Shown here piece after piece: positions 1 through 8,072 of a stretch of DNA of 64,000 bases. Every line of letters starts with the position of its first letter. Position 1 is the first letter of the stretch. A program made the position numbers and the translations under genes. Source of the stretch: JBNKVT01 sp050299335 (GTDB lineage Bacteria > Pseudomonadota > Alphaproteobacteria > Rhodobacterales > Rhodobacteraceae); NCBI GenBank assembly GCA_050299335.1, contig JBNKVT010000052.1, forward strand, positions 62,001 through 126,000, written 5' to 3'. The notes under the pieces were generated by a model, which saw only the letters and a program-made list of their open reading frames with translations, was not told the DNA's origin and ran no database searches.

Positions 1-172
1 CGGCCCCGGCCAGCACCAGAACCGGGCCGTCCAGCGCCTCGACGGCCTCGCGCTGAGCGGGGTTCAACTCGTCCAGATAGGGGGCAGGGCGGGCGGCCAT
101 GGCCCGTGAAGACAGGCTCTGGCCTTCCCAGGCATCGAAGGCAGCGGATTCGGTGTCGTCCCAGTCACTCAT
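1..172 (-). CDS. uvrD: DNA helicase UvrD/PcrA, N-terminal part (runs off the window)
   Basis: The minus strand from the ATG at 172 reads an acidic, serine-rich leader followed by YLDELNPAQREAV and LDGPVLVLAGA. This is the Q-motif and the start of the Walker A loop of superfamily 1A 3'-5' helicases (UvrD/PcrA), which unwind DNA in nucleotide excision repair, mismatch repair and replication restart. Only about 57 residues lie inside the window, so the rest of the helicase cannot be checked. Rep-type paralogues share the same motif. The short leader before the Q-motif is common in alphaproteobacterial UvrD. The gene is divergent from the small membrane protein gene at 332, with about 160 bp between them. 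Confidence 0.85.
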   Translation of the reverse strand, partial: MSDWDDTESAAFDAWEGQSLSSRAMAARPAPYLDELNPAQREAVEALDGPVLVLAGA

Positions 173-331
173 GGGCGGAATCGTAATCGTTAATGCCCGG
201 AATTGGAAGTGCGTGTTCGCAAGATGTTCCGGTGGGCATAAAACCGGGGCCGCGGGCCGGATTTCCCGCCTGTACCCTTTCATTGAAAGATGAACTGGGT
301 CATCATCGCGGCATTGTCATAGAGGATTTTC

Positions 332-823
332 ATGTCGGATATTGAGACCGTCATCAGGTTTTCGCGCGAAATCGAGGCGCTGCTCGAATCCCGGCTCGGG
401 GCGGACGGCCGGGGGCTGCACCAGAAACTGAACGCGGTTGAGGGCGACCTGCCCGAACGGATTGTCAAACGGGCGCGGTTCATTGCCTCTGTCCGCAATG
501 CGGTGCTGCACGAGGAAGGCGCGACGATCCGCGACCGGACGGGGCTGGAAGATGCCCATGCCGAGGTGGTGGCGTTTCTGAAGCAGTTCAAGCGGCCGGG
601 GCTGAAGCGGACATTCTTTGTGTCGCAAAATGACGGCGGCGCGGGACCGCCACGACCTCCGCGACAATGGGCCGGAGGCGGGAACGGGATGAGCCGTCTG
701 GTGTTTGTCCTGGGTCTGATTCTGTTGGGGGTAGTCGCAATCGGGATCATCGGCGCGCGGCTGGAGGAAACGCGCGACGAACGGGCACGACCGGAGATTG
801 CGCTGCCGCAGCTCGGCAGATAG
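332..823 (+). CDS. HEPN/DUF4145-like small protein with C-terminal membrane anchor
   Basis: This 163-residue protein has no assigned function. Residues 1-90 are helical and acidic and contain RNAVLH, which fits the R-x4-H signature of HEPN-type domains; the arrangement resembles DUF4145 proteins. Residues about 90-120 form a Gly/Pro/Arg-rich linker, followed by one hydrophobic segment (LVFVLGLILLGVVAIGIIGA) and a short charged tail, so the helical domain is probably cytoplasmic and membrane-tethered. HEPN domains are often RNases or nucleic-acid binders, but whether this one is active cannot be told from sequence. It stands alone between uvrD and the Kef pair. Confidence 0.75.
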   Translation: MSDIETVIRFSREIEALLESRLGADGRGLHQKLNAVEGDLPERIVKRARFIASVRNAVLHEEGATIRDRTGLEDAHAEVVAFLKQFKRPGLKRTFFVSQNDGGAGPPRPPRQWAGGGNGMSRLVFVLGLILLGVVAIGIIGARLEETRDERARPEIALPQLGR

Positions 824-907
824 GCCGGGAATGCCCGGGGGCGACCGCGCGGCTCTCGACAATCTCTAGGCGTGCGATAAAGTTGAAGCTGCCTCTCCCG
901 GAACCGG

Positions 908-1552
908 ATGGATATGTCTGCCGCGTCTCGCAAGATCCTGATCCTGTTTGCCCATCCGAACCAGACGGTCTCGGAGGTCTGCCTGCCGATGGCGCGGGCG
1001 GCACGCGAGGTCGAGGGGGTGACGCTGGTCGATCTCTATGGGCGCTACCCGGATTTCGACATCGATATCGAGGCCGAGCAGAAGCGGCTGGCGGCCCATG
1101 ATATGGTGATCTTCCTGCATCCCCTCTACTGGTATTCGACCCCGGCGATCCTGAAGGAATGGCTCGATCTGGTGCTGGAATACGGGTTTGCCTATGGGCG
1201 GGGCGGCGACCGGCTGCAGGGCAAGCTGATGATGTCGGCGGTGACTGCGGGCGGGCGCGAGGAAGCCTATTCGAAGAAGGGCTACAACAATTTCACCATC
1301 CGCCAGCTGATGGCGCCGATGGAGCAGACCGCGACCCTTTGCGGCATGGTCTGGCTGCCGCCCTTCACCGTGTTCGGGGCGCGCTCGGCGAAAGAGGCGG
1401 GGGTGGTGCCGGAGATCGTCACCGAATGGAAACGGCTTCTGACCGCGCTTGTCGAGGACAAGCTGCCGGTTGATCGCGCCCGCAAGCTGGACTTCCTCAA
1501 CGAAGACCTCGAACATCTGCTGGAAGGGGGGCGGCGGTGGAAACTTTTCTGA
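908..1552 (+). CDS. kefF: Kef potassium-efflux ancillary NAD(P)H oxidoreductase (KefF/KefG-like)
   Basis: This 214-residue flavodoxin-fold quinone reductase belongs to the NQO1/KefF family. Early residues read ILILFAHPNQTVSEV (FMN-binding loop), and MVIFLHPLYWYSTPAILKEW is the family's P-loop and active-site segment. In enterobacteria KefF and KefG are cytoplasmic partners that stimulate the glutathione-gated K+/H+ antiporters KefC and KefB. Here the gene overlaps the antiporter gene by 16 bp (its stop lies inside the next gene's start), which strongly supports the pairing. Either ATG 908 or ATG 914 could be the start. Which of KefF or KefG it corresponds to cannot be decided. Confidence 0.9.
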   Translation: MDMSAASRKILILFAHPNQTVSEVCLPMARAAREVEGVTLVDLYGRYPDFDIDIEAEQKRLAAHDMVIFLHPLYWYSTPAILKEWLDLVLEYGFAYGRGGDRLQGKLMMSAVTAGGREEAYSKKGYNNFTIRQLMAPMEQTATLCGMVWLPPFTVFGARSAKEAGVVPEIVTEWKRLLTALVEDKLPVDRARKLDFLNEDLEHLLEGGRRWKLF

Positions 1553-3531
1553 TCTCGGCCTTCGTCTACCTGCTGGCAGGCGTAATCGCGGTGCCCTTGG
1601 CGAACCGCTTCGGGCTGGGCTCGGTGCTGGGCTACCTGATCGCCGGGGTGGTGATCGGGCCGATCCTCGGCTGGGGCGAGGGGGATACCGAAAGCCTGCA
1701 GCATTTCGCCGAATTCGGGGTGGTGATGATGCTGTTCCTGATCGGGCTGGAGATGGACCCGCAGCACCTCTGGGACCTCCGCCGCAGGCTGCTGGGGCTC
1801 GGCGGGCTGCAGGTGCTGGGCTCGGCGCTGGTGATCGCGCTGGCGGTGTCGCTGCTGTCCGACCACTGGCAAAGTGCCCTTGCCTGCGGGCTGATCCTGG
1901 CGCTGTCCTCGACGGCGATCGTGATGCAGACCCTGAACGAGAAGGGGCTGACCCGCAGCGAGGGCGGACGGGCCTCGTTCCTGGTGCTATTGTTCCAGGA
2001 TGTCGCGGTGATCCCGATCCTGGCTCTGCTGCCGCTGCTGGCGGTGCAGGGAACCACCCTGCTGCCCAATGGCGTCCCGGCGGGGAGCGGGTTCGGCGGT
2101 GGGCAAGATGCAGGCCACGCCGCGCCGGGGGGCGACGCGCTGCCCGGCCACGAGGAAGGGGCCGAGGTCATGCGGGCGGCCACCAGTTTCATCGACGCGC
2201 TGCCGGGCTGGGCCGGAACGCTGGTGGTGCTGGCGGCGGTGGCGCTGGTGATCTTCGGCGGCCACTACCTGACAAGGCCGGTTTTCCGCTTCATCGCCCT
2301 GGCCCGCATCCGCGAGGTCTTCGTCGCTGCCGCCCTCTTGCTGGTGATCGGCACGGCGCTGCTGATGACCATGGTCGGCATCTCGCCTGCGCTGGGCACC
2401 TTCCTGGCCGGGGTGGTGCTGGCAAATTCGGAATACCGCCACGAGCTGGAAAGCGATATCGAACCGTTCAAGGGGCTGCTTTTGGGGCTCTTTTTCATCA
2501 CCGTCGGTGCCGGGATCGAGTTCGCGGTGCTGTTTTCGGAATTCTTCACCATTCTCGGCCTGACCCTGGCCCTGATGCTGGTCAAGGGCGCCGTTCTGAT
2601 CGGGATCGCGCGGGTTTTCGGCATCCGGGGCCGCGAGGGCTGGCTCTTTGCGCTGTCGCTGGCGCAGGCGGGCGAATTCGGCTTCGTGCTGACCAGCTTC
2701 TCGCTGAAAACCGGTGTGATCCCGGAGGTTTACGGACAGAATCTGCAGCTGATCATCGCCCTGTCGATGCTGCTGACACCGCTTCTGTTCATCGCCTATG
2801 AACGGTTCATCCATCCGCGCTATGGCGAAGAGGAACGCGAGGCGGACGAGATCACCGAAAAGGGCGCGATCATCATCGCGGGGCTGGGGCGGTTCGGGCA
2901 GATCGTCAACCGGATGCTGTTGCGCGAGGGCTACCGGACGGTTGTGCTCGACTATCACAACGAGACGGTGGACGGGCTGAGGAAATTCGGCATTGCCTCC
3001 TATTTCGGCGACCCGACCCGGCCGGAACTGCTGGAGGCGGCGGGGATCGCCGAGGCCAAGGTGCTGGTGATCGCCATGGACGACCGGGAGAAATCCACCC
3101 GGCTGGCGGCCCATGTCCGGCGCGAATACCCCCATGTCTCGGTGGTGGCCCGTGCCCATGACCGGGTGCATACCTACGAGCTTTACGCCGCCGGGGCGCG
3201 GCAGATCGTGCGCGAGACCTTTGAGTCCTCGGTCCTGGCCGGGCGCTATGTGCTGGAGGCGCTGGGCCACCACCCGTTCGAAGTGGCCAAGACGGCGCGG
3301 GATTTCGCGGAAGAGGACCGGCGGATGCTGCGCGAACTGGCCGAGGAGTGGACGCCGGGGGTCGATGTCTTCGACAACCAGGCCTATCTCGACCGCGCCC
3401 GCGAACAGCTGGCGCTGCAGGAAAAGGCGGCGCTGATGCGGCGGGGGGAGGATCGCGGCAAGTCGCGCGGCCACCGGGCCTGGGCGCCGCCGCCGAAGGG
3501 CGGGGAGGCGACCGGGGAGGGCGAGGGGTGA
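1537..3531 (+). CDS. kefB: Glutathione-regulated K+/H+ antiporter (KefB/KefC, CPA2 family)
   Basis: This 664-residue membrane antiporter starts at a GTG inside the end of kefF. Residues 1-430 carry about a dozen hydrophobic helices of the Na+/H+ exchanger fold (for example GYLIAGVVIGPILGW and FLAGVVLANSEYRHE). The RCK/TrkA-N domain follows with the dinucleotide loop IIIAGLGRFGQIV and then VLDYHNETV. The protein is longer than the roughly 600 residues of E. coli KefB/C. Extra length comes from a Gly/His-rich hydrophilic loop of about 45 residues (near residue 180-225) between two membrane segments and a charged C-terminal tail. It probably protects against electrophile stress by acidifying the cytoplasm, gated by glutathione adducts. 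Other CPA2 transporters are possible, but the overlap with kefF argues for Kef. Confidence 0.92.
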   Translation: METFLISAFVYLLAGVIAVPLANRFGLGSVLGYLIAGVVIGPILGWGEGDTESLQHFAEFGVVMMLFLIGLEMDPQHLWDLRRRLLGLGGLQVLGSALVIALAVSLLSDHWQSALACGLILALSSTAIVMQTLNEKGLTRSEGGRASFLVLLFQDVAVIPILALLPLLAVQGTTLLPNGVPAGSGFGGGQDAGHAAPGGDALPGHEEGAEVMRAATSFIDALPGWAGTLVVLAAVALVIFGGHYLTRPVFRFIALARIREVFVAAALLLVIGTALLMTMVGISPALGTFLAGVVLANSEYRHELESDIEPFKGLLLGLFFITVGAGIEFAVLFSEFFTILGLTLALMLVKGAVLIGIARVFGIRGREGWLFALSLAQAGEFGFVLTSFSLKTGVIPEVYGQNLQLIIALSMLLTPLLFIAYERFIHPRYGEEEREADEITEKGAIIIAGLGRFGQIVNRMLLREGYRTVVLDYHNETVDGLRKFGIASYFGDPTRPELLEAAGIAEAKVLVIAMDDREKSTRLAAHVRREYPHVSVVARAHDRVHTYELYAAGARQIVRETFESSVLAGRYVLEALGHHPFEVAKTARDFAEEDRRMLRELAEEWTPGVDVFDNQAYLDRAREQLALQEKAALMRRGEDRGKSRGHRAWAPPPKGGEATGEGEG

Positions 3532-3546
3532 GGTGAGGCTCTTGTT

Positions 3547-3592
3547 ATCAACGGAGCGCCTGCGGCGCACGCCTTTTGAGCGCCTGCGGCGC
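3547..3592 (+). repeat. GAGCGCCTGCGGCGC-type direct repeat, left copy
   Basis: The motif GAGCGCCTGCGGCGC occurs twice within 46 bp here, and the whole unit recurs with a few changes at 4334-4381 on the same strand. Each GCGCCTGCGGCGC is a near-palindrome that could form a small hairpin. The two copies bracket the pRiA4b ORF-3 family gene. Confidence 0.7.
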
Positions 3593-3745
3593 GATGGCGC
3601 GACGCGGCGGGATCTGTGCTGCCGGATGGCGGGGCATTCCATGTGGCGCGGAACAGCGGTCGGAATGGCGTCGCGAAATCCGATATCGACGGACGCCGCT
3701 CTACGTTTTGAAGACAGGTCGGGACCAAAAGAGGGGAGGGTGGCC

Positions 3746-4327
3746 ATGCAGATCACCGAATTGACCGTTACGCTGATGGACGTGGCGCCGGAGGTCAGCC
3801 GCAAGATCGAGTTCCCCGCCGACATGCCCCTCGACCGCGTGCATCTCACCCTGCAGGCCGGTTTCGGCTGGCACAATGCGCATCTTTACCAGTTCTGCAT
3901 CGGAGAGCCCTACCAGTATGGCGGCGCGCGCTGGGTCGATCCAGGTTTCGTGGACGGCGACAATGAGCAGCCTTCGGACAAGACCTCTCTGGCACAGGCG
4001 ATCGCGAAGGCGGGGGCCGCCGGGCTGACCTATCTTTACGATTTCGGGGACGATTGGGAGCACCGGATCGAACCCGGAGCGACACGGGACGGGGTTGCGG
4101 GCGAGGCCTATCCAAGGCTCACCGGGATCACCGGCACCTGTCCGCCCGAGGATATCGGCGGGCCGCCGGGATATGAGGCCTTCGTGGCGGCGATGGGCGA
4201 CCCGAAACACCCGGATCACGAGGAATACCGGGACTGGTACGGAGACACGTTCGACCCCGGCGCACCGGATACCGAAACCCTGCAGGCGCTGGTCCGCAGG
4301 CTGGCGAAACGCTGGCGCTACAGGTAA
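3746..4327 (+). CDS. Plasmid pRiA4b ORF-3 family protein
   Basis: This 193-residue protein shows the hallmarks of the pRiA4b ORF-3-like family, also seen as a passenger of IS1096-type elements. They are an N-terminal ITELTVTLMDVAPEVSRKIE strand, HLTLQAGFGWHNAHLYQF, then LTYLYDFGDDWEHRI, followed by the conserved CPPEDIGGPPGYEAF and a C-terminal aspartate-rich FDP segment. The molecular function is unknown. I chose ATG 3746, with GAGGGGAGGG just upstream; the GTG at 3740 in the same frame is an alternative. No transposase lies nearby, but 46-48 bp direct repeats flank the gene on both sides. Confidence 0.85.
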   Translation: MQITELTVTLMDVAPEVSRKIEFPADMPLDRVHLTLQAGFGWHNAHLYQFCIGEPYQYGGARWVDPGFVDGDNEQPSDKTSLAQAIAKAGAAGLTYLYDFGDDWEHRIEPGATRDGVAGEAYPRLTGITGTCPPEDIGGPPGYEAFVAAMGDPKHPDHEEYRDWYGDTFDPGAPDTETLQALVRRLAKRWRYR

Positions 4328-4333
4328 GTGGCC

Positions 4334-4381
4334 ATCAACCGGAGCGCCTGCGGCGCACACCTTATGAGCGCCTTCGGCGCG
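4334..4381 (+). repeat. GAGCGCCTGCGGCGC-type direct repeat, right copy
   Basis: This is the second copy of the unit at 3547-3592. Both begin ATCAAC and carry GGAGCGCCTGCGGCGCAC, then CTT and TGAGCGCC, TGCGG or TTCGG, and CGCG. It begins 6 bp after the pRiA4b-family stop codon. Confidence 0.7.
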
Positions 4382-4553
4382 GCTTGCCTCCGGCGGGAAT
4401 ATTTCGAAGAAGGAGGTGCGGGGTCTTTGTGCCCCGCCCGGGGTTTTCGGCCCGTTATTCGAAAGTCGGAGCGGGAGCGGTCACAAGGGCTTTTCAATTT
4501 GTGCTGCGGTGCAATAAGGTAGCGGAATTGTCATTGGTTCAGGGGCCCGGCAG

Positions 4554-7500
4554 ATGAAATCCTTCTCGAAAATCCTCATCGCCAATCGCGGCGAGATCGC
4601 CATCCGGGTGATGCGGGCGGCCAATGAACTCGGCAAGCGGACGGTTGCGGTCTATGCCGAGGAGGACAAGCTGAGCCTGCACCGGTTCAAGGCCGACGAG
4701 GCCTACCGGATCGGCGAGGGGCTGGGGCCGGTGGCGGCGTATCTGTCGATCCCCGAGATCATCCGGGTGGCAAAGATGGCAGGGGCCGATGCGGTGCATC
4801 CGGGGTATGGGCTGTTGTCGGAGAACCCCGAACTGGTCGATGCTTGCGCGGCGGCCGGGATCACTTTCATCGGCCCGAAGGCCGAGACGATGCGCGCCTT
4901 GGGCGACAAGGCCTCCGCCCGGCGGGTGGCGATCGAGGCCGGTGTGCCGGTGGTGCCGGCGACCGAGGTCTTGCCCGACGATATGGACGCGGTGCGGCAG
5001 ATGGCCGAGGCGGTCGGCTATCCGTTCATGCTGAAGGCCTCGTGGGGCGGCGGCGGTCGGGGGATGCGGCCGATCATGGGGCCGGACGAGCTTGAGGAAA
5101 AGGTGCTGGAGGGGCGGCGCGAGGCCGAGAACGCCTTTGGCAATGGCGAGGGATATCTCGAAAAGCTGGTGCTGCGGGCGCGTCATGTCGAGGTGCAGAT
5201 CCTCGGGGATGACTATGGGGGCATGTATCACCTGTGGGAGCGGGACTGTTCGGTGCAGCGACGGAACCAGAAGGTGGTGGAACGCGCGCCTGCGCCTTAT
5301 CTGAGCCAGGAACAGCGCGAGGAATTGTGCGCGCTGGGGCGCAAGATCTGCGCCCATGTCGGTTATCGCTGTGCGGGGACGGTCGAGTTCCTGATGGATA
5401 TGGACAGCGGCGACTTCTACTTCATCGAGGTGAACCCCCGCGTGCAGGTCGAGCATACGGTGACCGAGGAGGTCACCGGGATCGATATCGTCCGGGCGCA
5501 GATATTGCTGGCCGAGGGCAAGACGATTGAGGATGCGACGGGCAAGCCCTCGCAGGAGGATATCACGCTCAACGGGCATGCGTTGCAGTGCCGGGTGACG
5601 ACCGAGGACCCGCAGAACAATTTCATCCCGGATTACGGGCGGATCACGGCCTATCGCGGGGCGACGGGGATGGGGATCAGGCTGGATGGCGGGACGGCCT
5701 ATTCGGGGGCGGTGATCACCCGCTATTACGATTCGCTGCTGGAAAAGGTGACGGCCTGGGCGCCGACACCGGAGGCGGCGATTGCGCGGATGGACCGGGC
5801 CTTGCGCGAGTTCCGGATCAGGGGCGTCTCGACCAATATCGCCTTTGTCGAGAACCTGCTCAAACACCCGACCTTCCTCGATAATTCCTATACGACCAAG
5901 TTCATCGACACCACGCCCGCGCTCTACGATTTCAAGCCGCGCCGCGATCGGGCGACCAAGATCCTGACCTATATCGCCGACATCACCGTCAACGGCCATC
6001 CCGAGACCACGGGACGCCCCAAGCCGCCCGCCGAGGCGCTGAAACCGGTGGTGCCGGTGCTCAGGGCCGAGGCGCCAGCCCCCGGAACGCGGCAGTTGCT
6101 TGAGGAGAGGGGGGCCAAGGCCGTCGCCGATTGGCTTTTGGACCAGAAACGGCTCCTGATCACCGACACGACCATGCGGGATGCCCACCAGTCGTTGCTG
6201 GCCACGAGGATGCGGTCTTATGACATGATCAAGGTGGCCGAGGCCTATGCCCATAACCTTCCCGGCCTGTTCTCGATGGAATGCTGGGGAGGGGCGACTT
6301 TCGATGTCGCCTATCGGTTCTTGCAGGAATGTCCCTGGCAGCGGCTGCGCGACCTGCGCGAACGGATGCCGAACCTGATGACCCAGATGCTTTTGCGGGC
6401 GTCGAACGGGGTCGGCTACACGAACTACCCCGACAATGTGGTGGTGAAATTCGTCGATCAGGCCGCGAAATCGGGGGTCGATGTGTTCCGGGTTTTCGAC
6501 AGTCTCAATTGGGTCGAGAACATGAGGATCGCCATGGATGCCGTTGTCGAGACTGGGAAAATCTGTGAAGCGGCGATCTGCTATACCGGGGATATCCTCG
6601 ATCCTGACCGTGCGAAATACGATCTGAAATACTATGTCGGGATGGGGCGCGAGCTGCGCAATGCCGGGGCCCATATCCTGGGGCTGAAGGACATGGCCGG
6701 GCTCTTGAAACCCGCCGCTGCAAGGGTGCTGATCAAGGCGCTGAAGGAAGAGGTCGGCCTGCCGCTGCATTTCCATACCCATGACACGTCCGGCATTTCG
6801 GCGGCTTCGGTGCTGGCGGCGGCCGAGGCCGGGGCGGATGTGGTCGATGCGGCGATGGATGCGTTTTCCGGCGCGACCTCCCAGCCCTGTCTGGGCTCCA
6901 TTGTCGAGGCGCTCGAACACGGCGATCGGGCGACCGGCCTTTCGGTTTCAGCGATCCGCGAGATATCGACCTATTGGGAGGGCGCGCGCATCAAGTACAC
7001 CGCCTTCGAGGCCGGGATGGAGGCACCGGCCTCGGAGGTCTATCTCCATGAAATGCCCGGCGGGCAGTTCACCAATCTCAAGGCCCAGGCGCGGTCAATG
7101 GGGCTGGAGGAGCGCTGGCATGAGGTGGCCGCGACCTATGCCGAGGTCAACCGCATGTTCGGCGATATCGTCAAGGTGACGCCCTCGTCCAAGGTGGTCG
7201 GGGACATGGCGCTGATGATGGTGGCTCAGGGGATCAGTCGCGCCGATGTCGAGGATCCCGCGCGCGAGGTGGCCTTCCCGGACTCGGTCGTCGACATGCT
7301 GCGTGGCAATCTCGGCCAGCCGCCGGGGGGCTGGCCGCAGGCTTTGCAGGCCAAGGTCCTGAAGGGCGAGGCGCCGATGACGACGCGCCCCGGAGCGGCG
7401 ATGGCGCCGGTCGATCTGGAGGCGAAGCGCCGTGAGCTCGCCGCCGATCTGGGGATCGAGATCGATGACGAGGACCTTTGCGGCTATCTGATGTATCCCA

Positions 7501-7994
7501 AGGTCTTCACCGACTACATGACCCGCCACGCCGATTACGGGCCGGTGCGGACCCTGCCGACGCCGGTCTTCTTTTACGGGATGGAGCCCGGGGACGAGAT
7601 CTCGGTCGAGATCGATCCCGGCGTGACCCTCGAAATCCGCCTCTCGGCGGTGGGCGAGACCAATGAGGAAGGCCAGGTGCGGGTGTTCTTCGAATTGAAC
7701 GGCCAGCCCAGGACGATCCGGGTGCCGGACCGCCGGGTGGCGGCCTCCAGCGTCAGGCGGCCGGTGGCGAAGGCGGACGACCCGAGCCATGTTGGCGCTC
7801 CGATGCCAGGCGTCGTTGCATCGGTCGCGGTGCGCGAGGGGCAGGAGGTGCGCGAGGGCGACCTTCTGCTGACCATAGAGGCGATGAAGATGGAGACCGG
7901 CCTCTATGCCGACCGTGACGCGACGGTCAAGGCGGTGCATGTGCAGCCCGGGGCGCAGATCGATGCCAAGGACCTGCTGGTGGAGATTGCCTGA
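4554..7994 (+). CDS. pyc: Pyruvate carboxylase
   Basis: This 1146-residue single-chain biotin enzyme makes oxaloacetate from pyruvate, bicarbonate and ATP to refill the TCA cycle. The biotin carboxylase domain (about 1-450) begins ILIANRGEIAIRVMRAANEL and carries the ATP-grasp loop KASWGGGGRGMR and EVNPRVQVEHTVTEEVTG. The carboxyltransferase domain (about 530-1000) opens with TDTTMRDAHQSLLATRMR and includes FHTHDTSG. The C-terminal biotinyl domain has EAMKMETG, with the biotinylated lysine at residue 1112. All domains are intact and the length is normal for the family. It is monocistronic, with a 226-bp leader region. With aceA and maeB nearby it forms part of the C3/C4 anaplerotic equipment. 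Confidence 0.98.
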   Translation: MKSFSKILIANRGEIAIRVMRAANELGKRTVAVYAEEDKLSLHRFKADEAYRIGEGLGPVAAYLSIPEIIRVAKMAGADAVHPGYGLLSENPELVDACAAAGITFIGPKAETMRALGDKASARRVAIEAGVPVVPATEVLPDDMDAVRQMAEAVGYPFMLKASWGGGGRGMRPIMGPDELEEKVLEGRREAENAFGNGEGYLEKLVLRARHVEVQILGDDYGGMYHLWERDCSVQRRNQKVVERAPAPYLSQEQREELCALGRKICAHVGYRCAGTVEFLMDMDSGDFYFIEVNPRVQVEHTVTEEVTGIDIVRAQILLAEGKTIEDATGKPSQEDITLNGHALQCRVTTEDPQNNFIPDYGRITAYRGATGMGIRLDGGTAYSGAVITRYYDSLLEKVTAWAPTPEAAIARMDRALREFRIRGVSTNIAFVENLLKHPTFLDNSYTTKFIDTTPALYDFKPRRDRATKILTYIADITVNGHPETTGRPKPPAEALKPVVPVLRAEAPAPGTRQLLEERGAKAVADWLLDQKRLLITDTTMRDAHQSLLATRMRSYDMIKVAEAYAHNLPGLFSMECWGGATFDVAYRFLQECPWQRLRDLRERMPNLMTQMLLRASNGVGYTNYPDNVVVKFVDQAAKSGVDVFRVFDSLNWVENMRIAMDAVVETGKICEAAICYTGDILDPDRAKYDLKYYVGMGRELRNAGAHILGLKDMAGLLKPAAARVLIKALKEEVGLPLHFHTHDTSGISAASVLAAAEAGADVVDAAMDAFSGATSQPCLGSIVEALEHGDRATGLSVSAIREISTYWEGARIKYTAFEAGMEAPASEVYLHEMPGGQFTNLKAQARSMGLEERWHEVAATYAEVNRMFGDIVKVTPSSKVVGDMALMMVAQGISRADVEDPAREVAFPDSVVDMLRGNLGQPPGGWPQALQAKVLKGEAPMTTRPGAAMAPVDLEAKRRELAADLGIEIDDEDLCGYLMYPKVFTDYMTRHADYGPVRTLPTPVFFYGMEPGDEISVEIDPGVTLEIRLSAVGETNEEGQVRVFFELNGQPRTIRVPDRRVAASSVRRPVAKADDPSHVGAPMPGVVASVAVREGQEVREGDLLLTIEAMKMETGLYADRDATVKAVHVQPGAQIDAKDLLVEIA

Positions 7995-8072
7995 CGGCCC
8001 AGTTGTCGCAGGACCGCCCCGGAGATGACAGGCCCGGAGGATTGCAGCCGCCTTATGGGCTGCGGTCCGACA

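Noticed and set aside
1987..3876. Long open frame (about 630 codons) on the minus strand across kefB
   Set aside because: It is antisense to a clear antiporter gene, rich in Arg/His/Gln/Pro and has no domain; typical GC-rich shadow frame.
3547..4381. Insertion sequence around the pRiA4b-family gene
   Set aside because: Repeats are direct, not inverted, and there is no transposase; reported only as a repeat-flanked gene.
4539..6920. Long open frame (about 790 codons) on the minus strand across pyc
   Set aside because: Antisense to pyruvate carboxylase with His/Arg/Pro-rich low-complexity translation.
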